A stretch of DNA of 60,531 nucleotides. Source: Hyphomonadaceae bacterium BRH_c29. GTDB lineage: Bacteria; Pseudomonadota; Alphaproteobacteria; Caulobacterales; Hyphomonadaceae. The translations under genes were made by a program, and so were the position numbers. Numbering within the stretch: the stretch's first letter is position 1; every line of letters starts with the position of its first letter. Under the pieces are notes generated by a model that was not told the origin of the DNA, ran no database searches, and saw only the letters and a program-made list of their open reading frames with translations. This document shows, in pieces, positions 1 to 8,502 of the stretch. The stretch covers positions 1 through 60,531 of the forward strand of contig LADW01000095.1 of NCBI GenBank assembly GCA_000961695.1. The letters run 5' to 3'.

Positions 1-2
1 AA

Positions 3-401
3 ACCAACACCGTGCTGAAGCGCGCCGAGGAGGCGCGCCCGGAAGACCTGCTGGGCGCCAGCGGCTATCTCTTCGCCGGGCCGGAAAACCTCGCCGCCCT
101 GTCAGGCGCGATGAAGGAATTCTTTGACCGGTGTTATTATCCCGTGCTCGGACGGATCGAGGGGCGCCCCTATGCCCTGATGATCTGCGCTGGCAGCGAC
201 GGAGAAAACGCCGCCCGCCAGGCCGCCCGCATCGCCACCGGCTGGCGCCTGCGCGACGTGCAACCGCCCCTCATCCTCAACACCAGCGCTCAGACCCCGG
301 AAGAGATTCTCGCGGAGAAGGTGATCGGCGAAGAGGACTTAGCCAAGTGCCGGGAGTTGGGGGCTGCGCTTGGGGCGGGGCTGAAGATGGGGGTGTTTTA
401 G
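3..401 (+). CDS. Flavodoxin-like / NAD(P)H-dependent FMN reductase family protein (5' partial)
   Basis: The reading frame is open to the left edge of the window, so the true start lies upstream and only the C-terminal ~132 residues are present. The segment ASGYLFAGPENLAALSGAMK followed by FFDRCYYP is typical of flavodoxin-fold proteins: the GPEN stretch lies where these proteins contact the flavin, and acidic and aromatic residues follow before the helix that closes the fold. This family moves electrons or reduces quinones or FMN in the cytoplasm; the substrate cannot be told from this fragment. The next gene is convergent, with a short hairpin between them. Confidence 0.6.
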   Translation, partial: TNTVLKRAEEARPEDLLGASGYLFAGPENLAALSGAMKEFFDRCYYPVLGRIEGRPYALMICAGSDGENAARQAARIATGWRLRDVQPPLILNTSAQTPEEILAEKVIGEEDLAKCRELGAALGAGLKMGVF

Positions 402-420
402 TGTTGTCGGAAGCTTGCTG

Positions 421-440
421 AAAATGCGGGCGCTGCCCGC
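421..440 (-). terminator. Likely intrinsic terminator of the nuclease-like gene
   Basis: Read leftward, a perfect 6-bp stem (GCGGGC / GCCCGC, 3-base loop) is followed by ATTTT. It lies about 55 bases beyond the stop of the leftward gene at 496-1905. The T-run is short, so termination may be weak. The hairpin could also serve the convergent gene on the left. Confidence 0.45.
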
Positions 441-495
441 CTCAGGGAGCCCGGAGACAAATCGCCAGAGAACACCTGAGAACGCCACTGAATCT

Positions 496-1905
496 CTAAG
501 AAATTCCGCCAGCCAAAAGCGCGCGACGACTCTCTAGTGCTGACAAGAACTCTGACACCACAACATCACTATTTGCAGGAGTTATCGTACGGTCCAAGAG
601 GTTTTTAATATGGTATTCGTTCAGAACCACCACGCCCAAGTTTGCCGCATGGTCTGTGTCCGCTGCGATAGCTTCTCCAGAGAGAGAAGTACAAAGAACC
701 GGCACAATAGTGTATTGCGCCCCCTGACTTGCAAGCGCAGAACGAATGCGCTGTGTACGTTCAACCAAATTGGGCAATTTGTTCTCAACGCGCAGCGTAC
801 CAGTTGTTGCCTCAATCACGAGTATTCTTCCGTCAGCCGACTGAACCGCCAAATCGGGCGCATCCGTTAAGCGTCTTGAACCCGACCACGCTATCGGCGA
901 GAAGCCCAATATCCAAAACAACCACCCTACAGCTGTTTCAAATTCACGGGCATCTTGCCTGCGATCTGGTTGCTTTAAGAGCGCGTCACTTAACACCTCA
1001 AAGTTGGGATCAAACGAGTTGTGAATATTACGACGGGCATTCGGTGATTGATCTGGATCTGAAAGCCAACAATGATGAAGTATATGATCGTCATAGGAAA
1101 CAAATAATCGAAGAGCACCGGCACCGGAAAAACTCAAAGACAAGCCACCAAAAATGAAGTCTTCCTCCTTTATCCATCGGAAATGCTCTCCCTTCATAGC
1201 CATCCGCTGGACTTTTCCGTTCGAGAAAACCTGAAACCCGACACGAACTTTCGAGGAATCCAAATCGGGCAATCCTTTTAGTATGATCGACGCATTTCCC
1301 GACGAAAGCGTTGATCGGTCTAGATCAACAATGACTGAAACGTTGCCAACAACTTCAAGGTAACCGCCCAGCCCGCCGAGATCGCTGACACCAAAATCGC
1401 TCAACAATTCGCTAAATGAACCATAGGGTTGGGTGGCAGCCATAAGATGCAGGTCCAACACATCTTTGTTTTGCAGATCATCAAACTTTTTCCCAAACAC
1501 TCGCAACACGGATGTTCGTGCTTGTGCAAATGGCCCCGAATCGTATGGCGCCACTTGGGTCGAAAACACTCGATTCCCAGCTTGAGGCGGATCAAACTCT
1601 ACTGTAGCAGACGGCAGCTGAATCTTGCCCGCTAAGATGGTATCAATAAACCCTGATAGATTGCCTTCGTCTAAGTCGAGCTGAAGCCTAACCGCCAATA
1701 TCCGATCTGTGGCAAATGTCTTGGACTCCACCGATAAGGGGCCAAGCGCGACCCTACCCGCATAAAGCTTCCAGCTATCAGCTTCACGAAAAGCCACGAG
1801 AGCGACAACAACCCTTCTATAGGCATGCGACCATGGTGCAATTGTAGCTTTGAACGTCTCAATATCCTTCAACGCCTTTTGGTTGAATACCTTCTCAAAA
1901 TCCAT
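496..1905 (-). CDS. Uncharacterised protein with a possible restriction-endonuclease-like C-terminal domain
   Basis: I do not recognise this 469-residue protein as a whole. The last ~150 residues read like an Mrr/PD-(D/E)XK fold: a helix FETAVGWLFWILGF, then DAPDLAV, then the strand ILVIEATTG. These would supply the E, D and E-x-(K/T) positions of such nucleases, with Thr where Lys is usual. The first ~300 residues are mostly beta-prone with no motif I know. The gene is visibly richer in A/T and in codons such as TTT, AAT and TCA than its neighbours, which suggests transfer. It stands alone, with about 240 bases before the next gene and a hairpin after it. The nuclease assignment is inference. 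Confidence 0.55.
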   Translation of the reverse strand: MDFEKVFNQKALKDIETFKATIAPWSHAYRRVVVALVAFREADSWKLYAGRVALGPLSVESKTFATDRILAVRLQLDLDEGNLSGFIDTILAGKIQLPSATVEFDPPQAGNRVFSTQVAPYDSGPFAQARTSVLRVFGKKFDDLQNKDVLDLHLMAATQPYGSFSELLSDFGVSDLGGLGGYLEVVGNVSVIVDLDRSTLSSGNASIILKGLPDLDSSKVRVGFQVFSNGKVQRMAMKGEHFRWIKEEDFIFGGLSLSFSGAGALRLFVSYDDHILHHCWLSDPDQSPNARRNIHNSFDPNFEVLSDALLKQPDRRQDAREFETAVGWLFWILGFSPIAWSGSRRLTDAPDLAVQSADGRILVIEATTGTLRVENKLPNLVERTQRIRSALASQGAQYTIVPVLCTSLSGEAIAADTDHAANLGVVVLNEYHIKNLLDRTITPANSDVVVSEFLSALESRRALLAGGIS

Positions 1906-2144
1906 TTCAGGCCTTCACTTGCACAAAAGTTCTCTGCATTCGCGCAGTCTGACAAATTCCGCATCACTTGTATGCATATCTACGCGCAATCATTCGCACA
2001 GAGGTTGGCCTACAATAATACCAAATGTGAACTGATATTTCGTGAGAATGCTCCAGTCTTTGAACCGTTGGCGCAACCATTTCCATTGCCCCGCCCCCAA
2101 AACCCTAGCAATCTCCCCTGCTATTGCGGGAGGGCACCCCATAC

Positions 2145-2720
2145 ATGAGCTGGACGGAAATCGCAGGCTTTGTCACCGGCGCCATCTGTGTGTGGCTGGT
2201 GGTGAAGCGGAATATCTGGAATTTTCCGGTCGGGATCGCGAATTACGCGTTCTTCTTTATACTGTTCATCGGGTCTGGCCTGTATGCCGATGCGGGACTG
2301 CAGGTGATCTATACCGGGCTGGGCCTCTATGGCTGGTATTCCTGGCTGCGCGGGGGCGAGGATCATGGCGCGCTGAAAGTGCACAATCCCACCCTGCCCC
2401 AGCTGATCGCCTGTCTCGGCGCCGTCGGCCTCATCGCGCTCGCCATCCAGTATGGCCTGCACCGCTGGACCAATTCGACCGTGGCCGGATGGGACGCGAT
2501 CACCACCGCGCTCAGCCTCGTCGCGCAGTTCATGCTGTCGCGCAAATGGATCGCCAATTGGTGGCTGTGGATCGCGGCAGACCTGATCTACATCCCGCTC
2601 TATGCGGTCAAAGGCCTGTGGCTCACCTCCGGCCTCTACGGCATCTTCCTCGTCATGTGCGTGATCGGCCTGATGGAATGGCGCGCCGCAAGGGCGAAGA
2701 TGCTGGCCGCGCCCGCGTGA
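2145..2720 (+). CDS. pnuC: Nicotinamide riboside transporter PnuC
   Basis: The 191-residue integral membrane protein carries WNFPVG (about residues 25-30) and GLYGWYSW (about 60-67), with a second aromatic cluster ANWWLW in the other half. This is the PnuC signature. PnuC facilitates uptake of nicotinamide riboside or a related NAD precursor, which a cytoplasmic kinase then traps. I chose the ATG at 2145 because MSWTEIAGF is the usual N-terminus and GGGAGGG sits a few bases upstream; a longer TTG frame starts 21 bases earlier. No NadR or kinase gene is adjacent. Confidence 0.9.
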   Translation: MSWTEIAGFVTGAICVWLVVKRNIWNFPVGIANYAFFFILFIGSGLYADAGLQVIYTGLGLYGWYSWLRGGEDHGALKVHNPTLPQLIACLGAVGLIALAIQYGLHRWTNSTVAGWDAITTALSLVAQFMLSRKWIANWWLWIAADLIYIPLYAVKGLWLTSGLYGIFLVMCVIGLMEWRAARAKMLAAPA

Positions 2721-2774
2721 AGGCATTGCGCCCAGCGCAATCCATGATACATTTTGGATGATACCTTTGGTGGA

Positions 2775-3017
2775 ATGAAAGGCTCGGGGATGCAGCTGCC
2801 CAGAAATTTCAACCCGGCCCGGGCGCTGATTTCCGGCGCCCTCTATGCCCTCGGCATGACGGCTTCCTTCCACTTTCTTTCGGGATTCTCCTGGGGCGCG
2901 GCTGGCGTCGCCGCCATCGTGTCCGGCGTCCTGTTCGGCCTCCTGCTGGAAGGGTGGTTCGCACGGCGCATCACCCGGTCAGCGCAGCCGGCGGACCCAT
3001 CCGGAACGCCTGACTAG
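2775..3017 (+). CDS. Small predicted membrane protein, unknown function
   Basis: An 80-residue frame follows pnuC by 54 bases on the same strand. It contains two hydrophobic stretches, around ALISGALYALGMTASFHFLS and GAAGVAAIVSGVLFGLLLEG, so it is probably a two-helix membrane protein with a polar C-terminal tail. The start may be the ATG at 2775 or the one at 2790; neither has a strong Shine-Dalgarno. Its last four bases overlap the end of the convergent SDR gene. No family recognised. Confidence 0.5.
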   Translation: MKGSGMQLPRNFNPARALISGALYALGMTASFHFLSGFSWGAAGVAAIVSGVLFGLLLEGWFARRITRSAQPADPSGTPD

Positions 3018-3883
3018 GCCCCGCCCTGCGCCTCTGCCAGCACCGCCGTGAGGCCTTCGCGGTAGGTCCGGTATTTTGGGTGCCAGCCGAGGGCTGCCTT
3101 GGCGCGGGCATTGGAGACGCGTTTGCACTCGGCATAGAAACTGCGCGCCATGGGGCTGAGGTCTGCGTCCTCAAAGCGGACTTCGGGAGGTGGACTGAGG
3201 CCCAGCAGCGTGGCCGCATATTCCGTCACGTCCTGCGGCGGGGCGGGCTCGTCGTCACACAGGTGGAACACGCCGCGCGCCGCCGGGCGCTGAAGCAGGG
3301 CCAGCAAGCCGCTGGCAATATCCTCCACATGCACCCGGGAGAAGACCTGGCCGGGCTTCACCACACGGGTGGCAGAGCCTGCGCGCAGCCGCTCGAACGG
3401 GGACCGGCCGGGGCCGTAAATGCCGGGCAGGCGTACGATGCGTACCGCTCCGTTGGTGGCGGCGCGCCACTGGTCCTCGGCCAGGACGCGGGCCTTGGCG
3501 CGGGCGCTGCCGGGGCGCGTCTCGCTCCATTCGAACGCCCATCCGCCGCCAAGATCACCGTAGACCCCCGTTGTCGACAGATAGATCACGTCAGGATCAC
3601 CGTCGCCGACACTTGGATCACGCTGGATCACGGTCGAACGCACCCGGATCACGGGGCAACCGGCCTCATCCGGGGGGATGGTGACCAGCAAATGGGCGCC
3701 CTCCGGCACCTCCAGCGGGCCGCTGCCATCCCACACACGGGCGTCGATTCCGGCCGCCTGAAGCGCCGCCGCCTTGCCTGCGCTGCGCACTGTACCTGCT
3801 ACAGGTCCGGGCCATATCCGCGCCAGATGTGTGGCACTATAGCCAAGGCCGGCCACAAACAGCAGAGATGGCTGAAACGTCAT
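3014..3883 (-). CDS. NAD(P)-dependent epimerase/dehydratase-like (atypical SDR) protein
   Basis: The 290-residue protein begins with a Rossmann strand and loop, SLLFVAGLGYSATHLARIW, equivalent to GxxGxxG of extended SDRs. It continues with VIYLSTTGVYGDLGGGWAFE (the YeeZ-like STTGVYG segment), RIVRLPGIYGPGRSP and a region ending FEDADLSPMARSF. It resembles the YeeZ/SDR_a5-like group, which act on nucleotide sugars or unknown substrates. The ATG at 3883 gives the expected MTFQPSLLFVAGLG start. The upstream TPR gene is divergent, and the 3' end overlaps the small membrane protein gene by four bases. Confidence 0.75.
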   Translation of the reverse strand: MTFQPSLLFVAGLGYSATHLARIWPGPVAGTVRSAGKAAALQAAGIDARVWDGSGPLEVPEGAHLLVTIPPDEAGCPVIRVRSTVIQRDPSVGDGDPDVIYLSTTGVYGDLGGGWAFEWSETRPGSARAKARVLAEDQWRAATNGAVRIVRLPGIYGPGRSPFERLRAGSATRVVKPGQVFSRVHVEDIASGLLALLQRPAARGVFHLCDDEPAPPQDVTEYAATLLGLSPPPEVRFEDADLSPMARSFYAECKRVSNARAKAALGWHPKYRTYREGLTAVLAEAQGGA

Positions 3884-3944
3884 TTGCCTGCGCGTATCCC
3901 TTTGTATCAATAAGGCTTCTTACAGGTTCCGGAGTCCTCGATCC

Positions 3945-4631
3945 ATGCCCCTTCTCGCCGCCACCCTCGTCTCGCTCGCCCTCATGCAGCAGACCGTGGG
4001 GGACCAGATCGCCGCAGAAGAAGCCGCCCGGCTCGACGCCTGCCTCGCCAGGATCGAGACCGACCCGGACAATGCCTACGAAGACGGCCTCGCCTGGTCC
4101 TATCAGGGCAACCGCCCCGGCGCCCGCCAGTGCACCGCCCTCGCCCTGATCGCCCTCGGCCACCCGGAAGAAGGCGCCGCCCGCCTCCAAAGCCTAGCAA
4201 ATGCTACAGATGGCGGCACAATGGAACAGCGCGCGGCCTATCTCTCGCAGGCCGGAAACGCATGGATCCAGGCCGAAAATCCGGACGCCGCGCTGGTCGC
4301 CTTCGATGGCGCCATCAAGATCGCCCCCGACGCGCCGGAACTGCTGATGGACCGCGCCACAGCCCATCTGCTGCTGGAACACTATGACGAGGCCATCGAG
4401 GATCTCGACGCCGCCCTGCGCTACACGCCGGGCCTTGGTGAGGCGCACCAGCTGCGCGGTCAGGCCTGGCTCGAAAAAGGTGACCCGGACAAGGCCATGC
4501 TGGACGTCAAAGCCGCCATGGACGCCGATCCGGAGAATGTCGCCACGCTGGTCCTGCGCGGACGCGTACGCGAAGCCCTGCGCATCCAGGAAGCCGCCGG
4601 CGGTCCTGTGGAGCGGCTGGAAAGCAACTAG
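3945..4631 (+). CDS. TPR-repeat protein, probably exported
   Basis: The 228-residue protein has a hydrophobic N-terminus (PLLAATLVSLALMQQT) that could be a signal peptide. It then carries several tetratricopeptide-type helix pairs, the clearest being NAWIQAENPDAALVAFDGAI, DRATAHLLLEHYDEAIEDL and RGQAWLEKGDPDKAMLDVKA. TPR arrays are protein-binding scaffolds, and no partner is identifiable here. The ATG at 3945 follows a purine-rich stretch. The gene converges on arsC with only three bases between their stops. Confidence 0.7.
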   Translation: MPLLAATLVSLALMQQTVGDQIAAEEAARLDACLARIETDPDNAYEDGLAWSYQGNRPGARQCTALALIALGHPEEGAARLQSLANATDGGTMEQRAAYLSQAGNAWIQAENPDAALVAFDGAIKIAPDAPELLMDRATAHLLLEHYDEAIEDLDAALRYTPGLGEAHQLRGQAWLEKGDPDKAMLDVKAAMDADPENVATLVLRGRVREALRIQEAAGGPVERLESN

Positions 4632-4634
4632 GCG

Positions 4635-5054
4635 TCAGCCGACGCGCTTGCCGTCTGCATCAATCAGAAGCGCCCCGTCTTCCTTGTAGAGCGGGCCGGG
4701 CGGCAATGTCTCCAGTAAGTCCAGCACTGCTTCGCTTGGGCGGCAGAGGCGCACGCCCTTGGGGCTGCACACGATGGGCCGGTTCACTAGTACGGGATGC
4801 TCCAGCATCGCCGTCAGGATCGCTTCGTCACTGACGCCGGGCTCCAGGAGGCCCAGCTCCTTCGCCGGGGATTTGGTTTCCCGCAGCGCCGTGCGGGGCG
4901 TCAGCCTGGCGGCGGCGAACAGGCCGAGCAGCTGCGGCCGCGTCCAGCCTTCCTTCAGATACTCAATCACGACCGGCATCTCGCCACTCGCCTCGATGAT
5001 GGCCAGCACATTGCGCGAGGTGCCGCAGTCCGGATTGTGATGGATGACGATCAT
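4635..5054 (-). CDS. arsC: Arsenate reductase, glutaredoxin-coupled ArsC
   Basis: The 139-residue protein starts [15 protein letters not shown], placing the catalytic Cys at residue 10. Arg at about 58, 92 and 105 (within TALRET, NRPIV and LCRPSE) match the three oxyanion-binding arginines of E. coli-type ArsC. The enzyme reduces arsenate to arsenite in the cytoplasm using glutathione and glutaredoxin. It is the last gene of the leftward operon arsR-arsI-acr3-arsC and overlaps the end of acr3 by four bases, implying translational coupling. Arsenite made here would be expelled by the Acr3 pump. Confidence 0.95.
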   Translation of the reverse strand: MIVIHHNPDCGTSRNVLAIIEASGEMPVVIEYLKEGWTRPQLLGLFAAARLTPRTALRETKSPAKELGLLEPGVSDEAILTAMLEHPVLVNRPIVCSPKGVRLCRPSEAVLDLLETLPPGPLYKEDGALLIDADGKRVG

Positions 5055-6094
5055 GGCTTGGGTCCTATTTCATCGGGGTCCGGGAATGCCAGCCGCGTGC
5101 GGTTTGCAAACGCGACCAGAGACAGCATGACAGGCACTTCGACCAGCACGCCGACCACCGTCGCCAGAGCCGCGCCGGACTTCAGGCCGAACAGGCTGAT
5201 CGCGACGGCCACAGCCAGCTCGAAGAAATTGGAGGTGCCGATCAGCGCACTCGGCGCCGCAATCCGGTGCGGAACCTTCCATGCCCAGGCCGCCGCATAG
5301 GCGATGGCGAAGATGCCATAGGACTGGATCAGGATCGGGACGGCGATCAGGACAATCACGCCCGGCTGCGCCAGGATCGTGCCGCTCTGGAAGCCGAACA
5401 GAAGGATAACCGTCGCCAGCAACCCGATCACGGAGAGCGGCTTGATACGGTGCGTGAAGCCCGTCACCGCCCCTTCCCCGCCCTTCCGGGCAAGCATGGT
5501 TCGCGTCAGGACACCGGCGATGAGCGGGATCACGACATAGAGGCCGACAGACAGGAGCAGCGTCTCCCACGGCACGATGATGTCCGTCACACCCAGCAGG
5601 AAGGCAACAATCGGCGCGAAGGCGAACACCATCACCGCATCGTTCACGCTGACCTGCACCAGCGTGTAGTTCGGGTCGCCGCGCGTCAGCTGTGACCAGA
5701 CAAAGACCATCGCGGTGCAGGGCGCGGCGCCCAGCAGGATCAGGCCGGCAATATAGCCCTCCGCGTCTGCCGCAGGGATCAGACCGGCGAAGACATGGCG
5801 GAAGAACAGGACGCCCAGCGCCGCCATCGTGAAGGGTTTGATCAGCCAGTTCACGACGAGTGTGATGACCAGTCCCTTGGGACGCTCGCCCACCCGGCGC
5901 ATGGATGAAAAATCGATGCCGATCATCATCGGCCAGACCATGGCCCAGATCAGGACCGCGACGGCAAAATTGACGTTCGCATATTCCAGCGCCGCCAGCG
6001 CCGAGAAGACGCCCGGCACCAAGAGCCCGAGCCCGATCCCCGCGAGAATGCAGAGACCGACCCAGACCGACAGGTATTTTTCAAACGCGCCCAC
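5051..6094 (-). CDS. acr3: Arsenite efflux transporter, ACR3 family
   Basis: This roughly 347-residue membrane protein has about ten hydrophobic segments. It carries the ACR3 signature [20 protein letters not shown], with the conserved transmembrane Cys needed for arsenite transport, followed by [13 protein letters not shown]. The frame stays open upstream into arsI, but homologues start near [13 protein letters not shown], so I chose the GTG at 6094. That start lies four bases after the arsI stop, which fits coupled translation and explains the weak Shine-Dalgarno. The protein exports As(III) produced by ArsC. Confidence 0.93.
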   Translation of the reverse strand: MGAFEKYLSVWVGLCILAGIGLGLLVPGVFSALAALEYANVNFAVAVLIWAMVWPMMIGIDFSSMRRVGERPKGLVITLVVNWLIKPFTMAALGVLFFRHVFAGLIPAADAEGYIAGLILLGAAPCTAMVFVWSQLTRGDPNYTLVQVSVNDAVMVFAFAPIVAFLLGVTDIIVPWETLLLSVGLYVVIPLIAGVLTRTMLARKGGEGAVTGFTHRIKPLSVIGLLATVILLFGFQSGTILAQPGVIVLIAVPILIQSYGIFAIAYAAAWAWKVPHRIAAPSALIGTSNFFELAVAVAISLFGLKSGAALATVVGVLVEVPVMLSLVAFANRTRLAFPDPDEIGPKP

Positions 6095-6098
6095 AGGT

Positions 6099-6587
6099 TC
6101 AGCCGCAACAGCCGGAGGATTCAGCCTTGGGCGCCGGGGCCGGACAACAGGCCCGCTCGACCGCCATACCAGTCGGCGTCGAGGCCAGCCGCCCGTCATT
6201 CAGTTCTGGTCCGCCCCCATAAACAGCGCTGTCGCCGGTTGTGTGGAAGACTTCCCACGGAACCCCGGCAGGGTCGGAGATCCAGCTCTTCTCGGATTGG
6301 GCATAACAGCAGACCGTGTCGCCCTCGACCAGGACAGGCGCATCGGCGCGCTGCAGGCGGTCATACACCTCGGCCAGCTCGTCGCCATTTTCCGCCTGGA
6401 TGCCGAGATGCTCCACACCGGGCTTGGCGCCTCGGGCACTGATGGCGAGGTTCACGCGCGGATCATCCAGCATCCACTTGGCATAATCGCCCTTTTGGAC
6501 AGACGGCGCGGCGTCAAACAGGGTCGAGTAGAATGCGATGGCGCGCGGGAGATCCGCCACGGCGATATGAACGTGCAGGCGTTTCAT
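6099..6587 (-). CDS. arsI: ArsI/CadI-family organoarsenical C-As lyase (VOC dioxygenase)
   Basis: The 162-residue vicinal-oxygen-chelate protein has likely Fe(II) ligands at His5, His60 (GVEHLGIQ) and Glu112 (PWEVFH). The vicinal Cys pair Cys93-Cys94 ([13 protein letters not shown]) binds trivalent arsenic in ArsI. ArsI cleaves the carbon-arsenic bond of trivalent methyl- or aromatic arsenicals with O2. The C-terminus adds a cysteine-rich tail (ACCPAPAP...SSGCCG). The annotation CadI is often used for the same family. It lies 24 bases after arsR and directly before acr3, so released arsenite would be exported. Confidence 0.88.
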   Translation of the reverse strand: MKRLHVHIAVADLPRAIAFYSTLFDAAPSVQKGDYAKWMLDDPRVNLAISARGAKPGVEHLGIQAENGDELAEVYDRLQRADAPVLVEGDTVCCYAQSEKSWISDPAGVPWEVFHTTGDSAVYGGGPELNDGRLASTPTGMAVERACCPAPAPKAESSGCCG

Positions 6588-6611
6588 GAGAAAGTCCTTT
6601 CCAGACAGACT

Positions 6612-6947
6612 TCAGCAACAGGCAGACTGGGCGGCTGCCATAATGGGGGTGCAAATTTCCGCGCGGCCCTGACAGCAATCTTCCATCAGGAAGACGATCA
6701 GTCCGCTGATCGCGTCATAGTTCGCCGTATAGATGATGGATCGCCCCTGCCGCGCACCTTCGATCAGGCCGGCATTCGACAGAATGTTGAGTTGGGCCGA
6801 CAGCGTGTTCGGCGGCACATCGAGGGCCACGGCGATTTCCCCGGCTGGCAAGCCGTCAGGTCCTGCCTTCACCAGAAGGCGGAACACAGCGAGCCGGTTT
6901 TCCTGAGCCAGGGCCGACAATTGCGAGAGCGCGAGTTTTGATTCCAT
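6612..6947 (-). CDS. arsR: ArsR-family As(III)-responsive repressor
   Basis: The 111-residue winged-helix protein has the ArsR core AQENRLAVFRLL...LPAGEIAVALDVPPNTLSAQL (recognition helix) and the wing RQGRSIIYTANY. The metal site is not in helix alpha-3; instead Cys91, Cys92 and Cys99 sit in the C-terminal part (EDCCQGRAEIC). This is the arrangement described for Acidithiobacillus ferrooxidans ArsR. A further CC ends the protein. It heads the operon arsR-arsI-acr3-arsC. A perfect inverted repeat covers its start codon, so it very probably represses itself until As(III) binds. Confidence 0.92.
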   Translation of the reverse strand: MESKLALSQLSALAQENRLAVFRLLVKAGPDGLPAGEIAVALDVPPNTLSAQLNILSNAGLIEGARQGRSIIYTANYDAISGLIVFLMEDCCQGRAEICTPIMAAAQSACC

Positions 6948-6969
6948 ATTTCCACTATTATGGAAATAT
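6946..6969. promoter_or_regulatory. ArsR operator, perfect inverted repeat
   Basis: ATATTTCC and GGAAATAT form a perfect 8-bp inverted repeat with an 8-base spacer. The left arm begins within the arsR start codon. Location and symmetry fit an ArsR dimer binding site that blocks transcription of the ars operon. Confidence 0.75.
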
Positions 6970-6981
6970 TGGAGGAGTCAA
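6955..6981 (-). promoter_or_regulatory. Candidate arsR promoter
   Basis: On the minus strand TTGACT (6981-6976) is followed after 15 bases by TAATAG (6960-6955). The -10 lies inside the inverted repeat, so bound ArsR would cover it. A transcript starting about 7 bases further on would begin at or next to the arsR ATG, and no good Shine-Dalgarno is visible, so a leaderless message is possible. The spacer is short for sigma-70. Confidence 0.45.
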
Positions 6982-7022
6982 CAGGCCGCACGAAAGCACC
7001 CTGCTGAACCCTGTCTGAAAAA

Positions 7023-8384
7023 TCAGCCGTAGCGCGTTTGAAGCATGGCCCACACAGCGCGCAGGCCACAAGCAGCCGCGCCTTCCGGACGGCCATATTT
7101 GCCCTTTCGCCAGGCCCAGACATCAAAGTGCACCCAGCTTTTGGCGTCGACGAACTGTTTCAGGAACAGCGCCGCAGTGATCGAGCCGCCAAAACTGCTG
7201 CCGGAGTTCACGAGGTCCGCAATCGGGCTTTTCAGCTCCGACAGGTACGGGTCCCACATCGGCATCCGCCAGACCGGATCGCCGGACGCCGCAGAGCCAG
7301 CCAGAATGTCGGCCACCAGCTGCTCATCATCGGAATAGACCGGGGCCAGATCGGCACCGAGGGCCACACGGGCCGCGCCGGTGAGGGTCGCAAAGTCGAT
7401 CAGCAAGTCTGGCTCGCCTTCCGAAGCCCGCGCCAGCGCATCCGCAAGGATCAGCCGGCCTTCGGCGTCGGTATTGTCGATCTCCACGGTCAGCCCCTTG
7501 CGCGACGAGAGAATATCGCCGGGCCGGAAAGCATCGCCGCTGATCGCGTTCTCTACAGTCGGCACGTAGAGCTTGAGGTGCACCGGAAGGTTCGACGCCA
7601 TGATGAGACGCGAGAGCGCGATGACATGCGCAGAGCCGCCCATGTCCTTCTTCATGATCCGCATCCCGCTGCCCGGCTTGATGTCGAGGCCGCCGGAATC
7701 GAAGGTCACCCCCTTCCCGACAAGAGCGAGCTTTGGCTTTGAGGCATCGCCCCATTCCAGCTCCAGAAAGCGAGGCTCGGCCTTCGCGGCGCGGCCGACG
7801 GCATGCACCATCGGATAGTTCTGCTCCAGGAGATCGTCGCCCACGATGGCGGTCAGTTTCGCGCCAAATTCCTCGGCCAGCTTCGCCACGGTGTCGTGAA
7901 TGCCCGCCGGGGTCATGTCGCTGGCAGGTGTGTTCACGAGGTCGCGCAACAGGGCGATGGCGTCGGCCTCGTGCGAGAGCGCCTCACCGGCGTCGCCTTC
8001 GGGGAGGACCAGTTGTGGCGGCGTGGCCTTGTCCTTCAGGTAGCGGTCGAACCGGTAGGCCCCATCGGCCCAGCCTGCCGCGATGGAGGCGATGGAGAGG
8101 CCGCCAGCATGGGCAATCGCATAGGCACCTGCGGGCAGCTTGCCCGAGAGAGGCGCCACGTTAAGCGCATCCTTGCCGTCGCCCAGACCGCCGAGAACAT
8201 GCGCCAGCGCGCCCTCGCCATCATGCGCCAGTACCAGCTGCCCTGCCCCGCCGGTGAAGCCCTGCGCCGTCGCCATTGCGCGGGCAGACGGGAACGGATC
8301 GTTCTCCAGCGCCTTGAACGCGTCGGACGTGTAAAGCCAGACCTGAACCGGCGCTTCGGCGCGGGCGGTGAAACTCTTGTGCAT
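7023..8384 (-). CDS. Leucyl aminopeptidase family protein (peptidase M17)
   Basis: The 453-residue protein contains the M17 metal and active-site segments GKGVTFDSGGLDIKPGSGM (about 223-241), MKKDMGGSAHV with the ligand Asp at ~247, and the family signature NTDAEGRL at 304-311. M17 enzymes use two metal ions to remove N-terminal residues from peptides in the cytoplasm. This length and the N-terminal region fit the shorter PepB/LAP-like subfamily common in Alphaproteobacteria. AAGAGG precedes the ATG at a good distance. It is divergent from the TadD-like gene. Confidence 0.9.
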   Translation of the reverse strand: MHKSFTARAEAPVQVWLYTSDAFKALENDPFPSARAMATAQGFTGGAGQLVLAHDGEGALAHVLGGLGDGKDALNVAPLSGKLPAGAYAIAHAGGLSIASIAAGWADGAYRFDRYLKDKATPPQLVLPEGDAGEALSHEADAIALLRDLVNTPASDMTPAGIHDTVAKLAEEFGAKLTAIVGDDLLEQNYPMVHAVGRAAKAEPRFLELEWGDASKPKLALVGKGVTFDSGGLDIKPGSGMRIMKKDMGGSAHVIALSRLIMASNLPVHLKLYVPTVENAISGDAFRPGDILSSRKGLTVEIDNTDAEGRLILADALARASEGEPDLLIDFATLTGAARVALGADLAPVYSDDEQLVADILAGSAASGDPVWRMPMWDPYLSELKSPIADLVNSGSSFGGSITAALFLKQFVDAKSWVHFDVWAWRKGKYGRPEGAAACGLRAVWAMLQTRYG

Positions 8385-8502
8385 GGAAATGGCCTCTTGC
8401 GGGCAAGTGTTAATGGAGTCTGCTCTGGCGTTAACCCATCCTTGACGACCGATGGTCCAGACTCGCTCGGGAATGACCCTGATTCAAACCCGGAGCGGCC
8501 AC

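Noticed and set aside
2121..2873. A 250-codon minus-strand frame over pnuC
   Set aside because: It is antisense to pnuC and rich in Asp, Gln, Arg and Gly without recognisable motifs.
5829..6941. A 370-codon plus-strand frame across the ars operon
   Set aside because: It runs antisense to acr3, arsI and arsR, which have clear family motifs, and shows no domain of its own.
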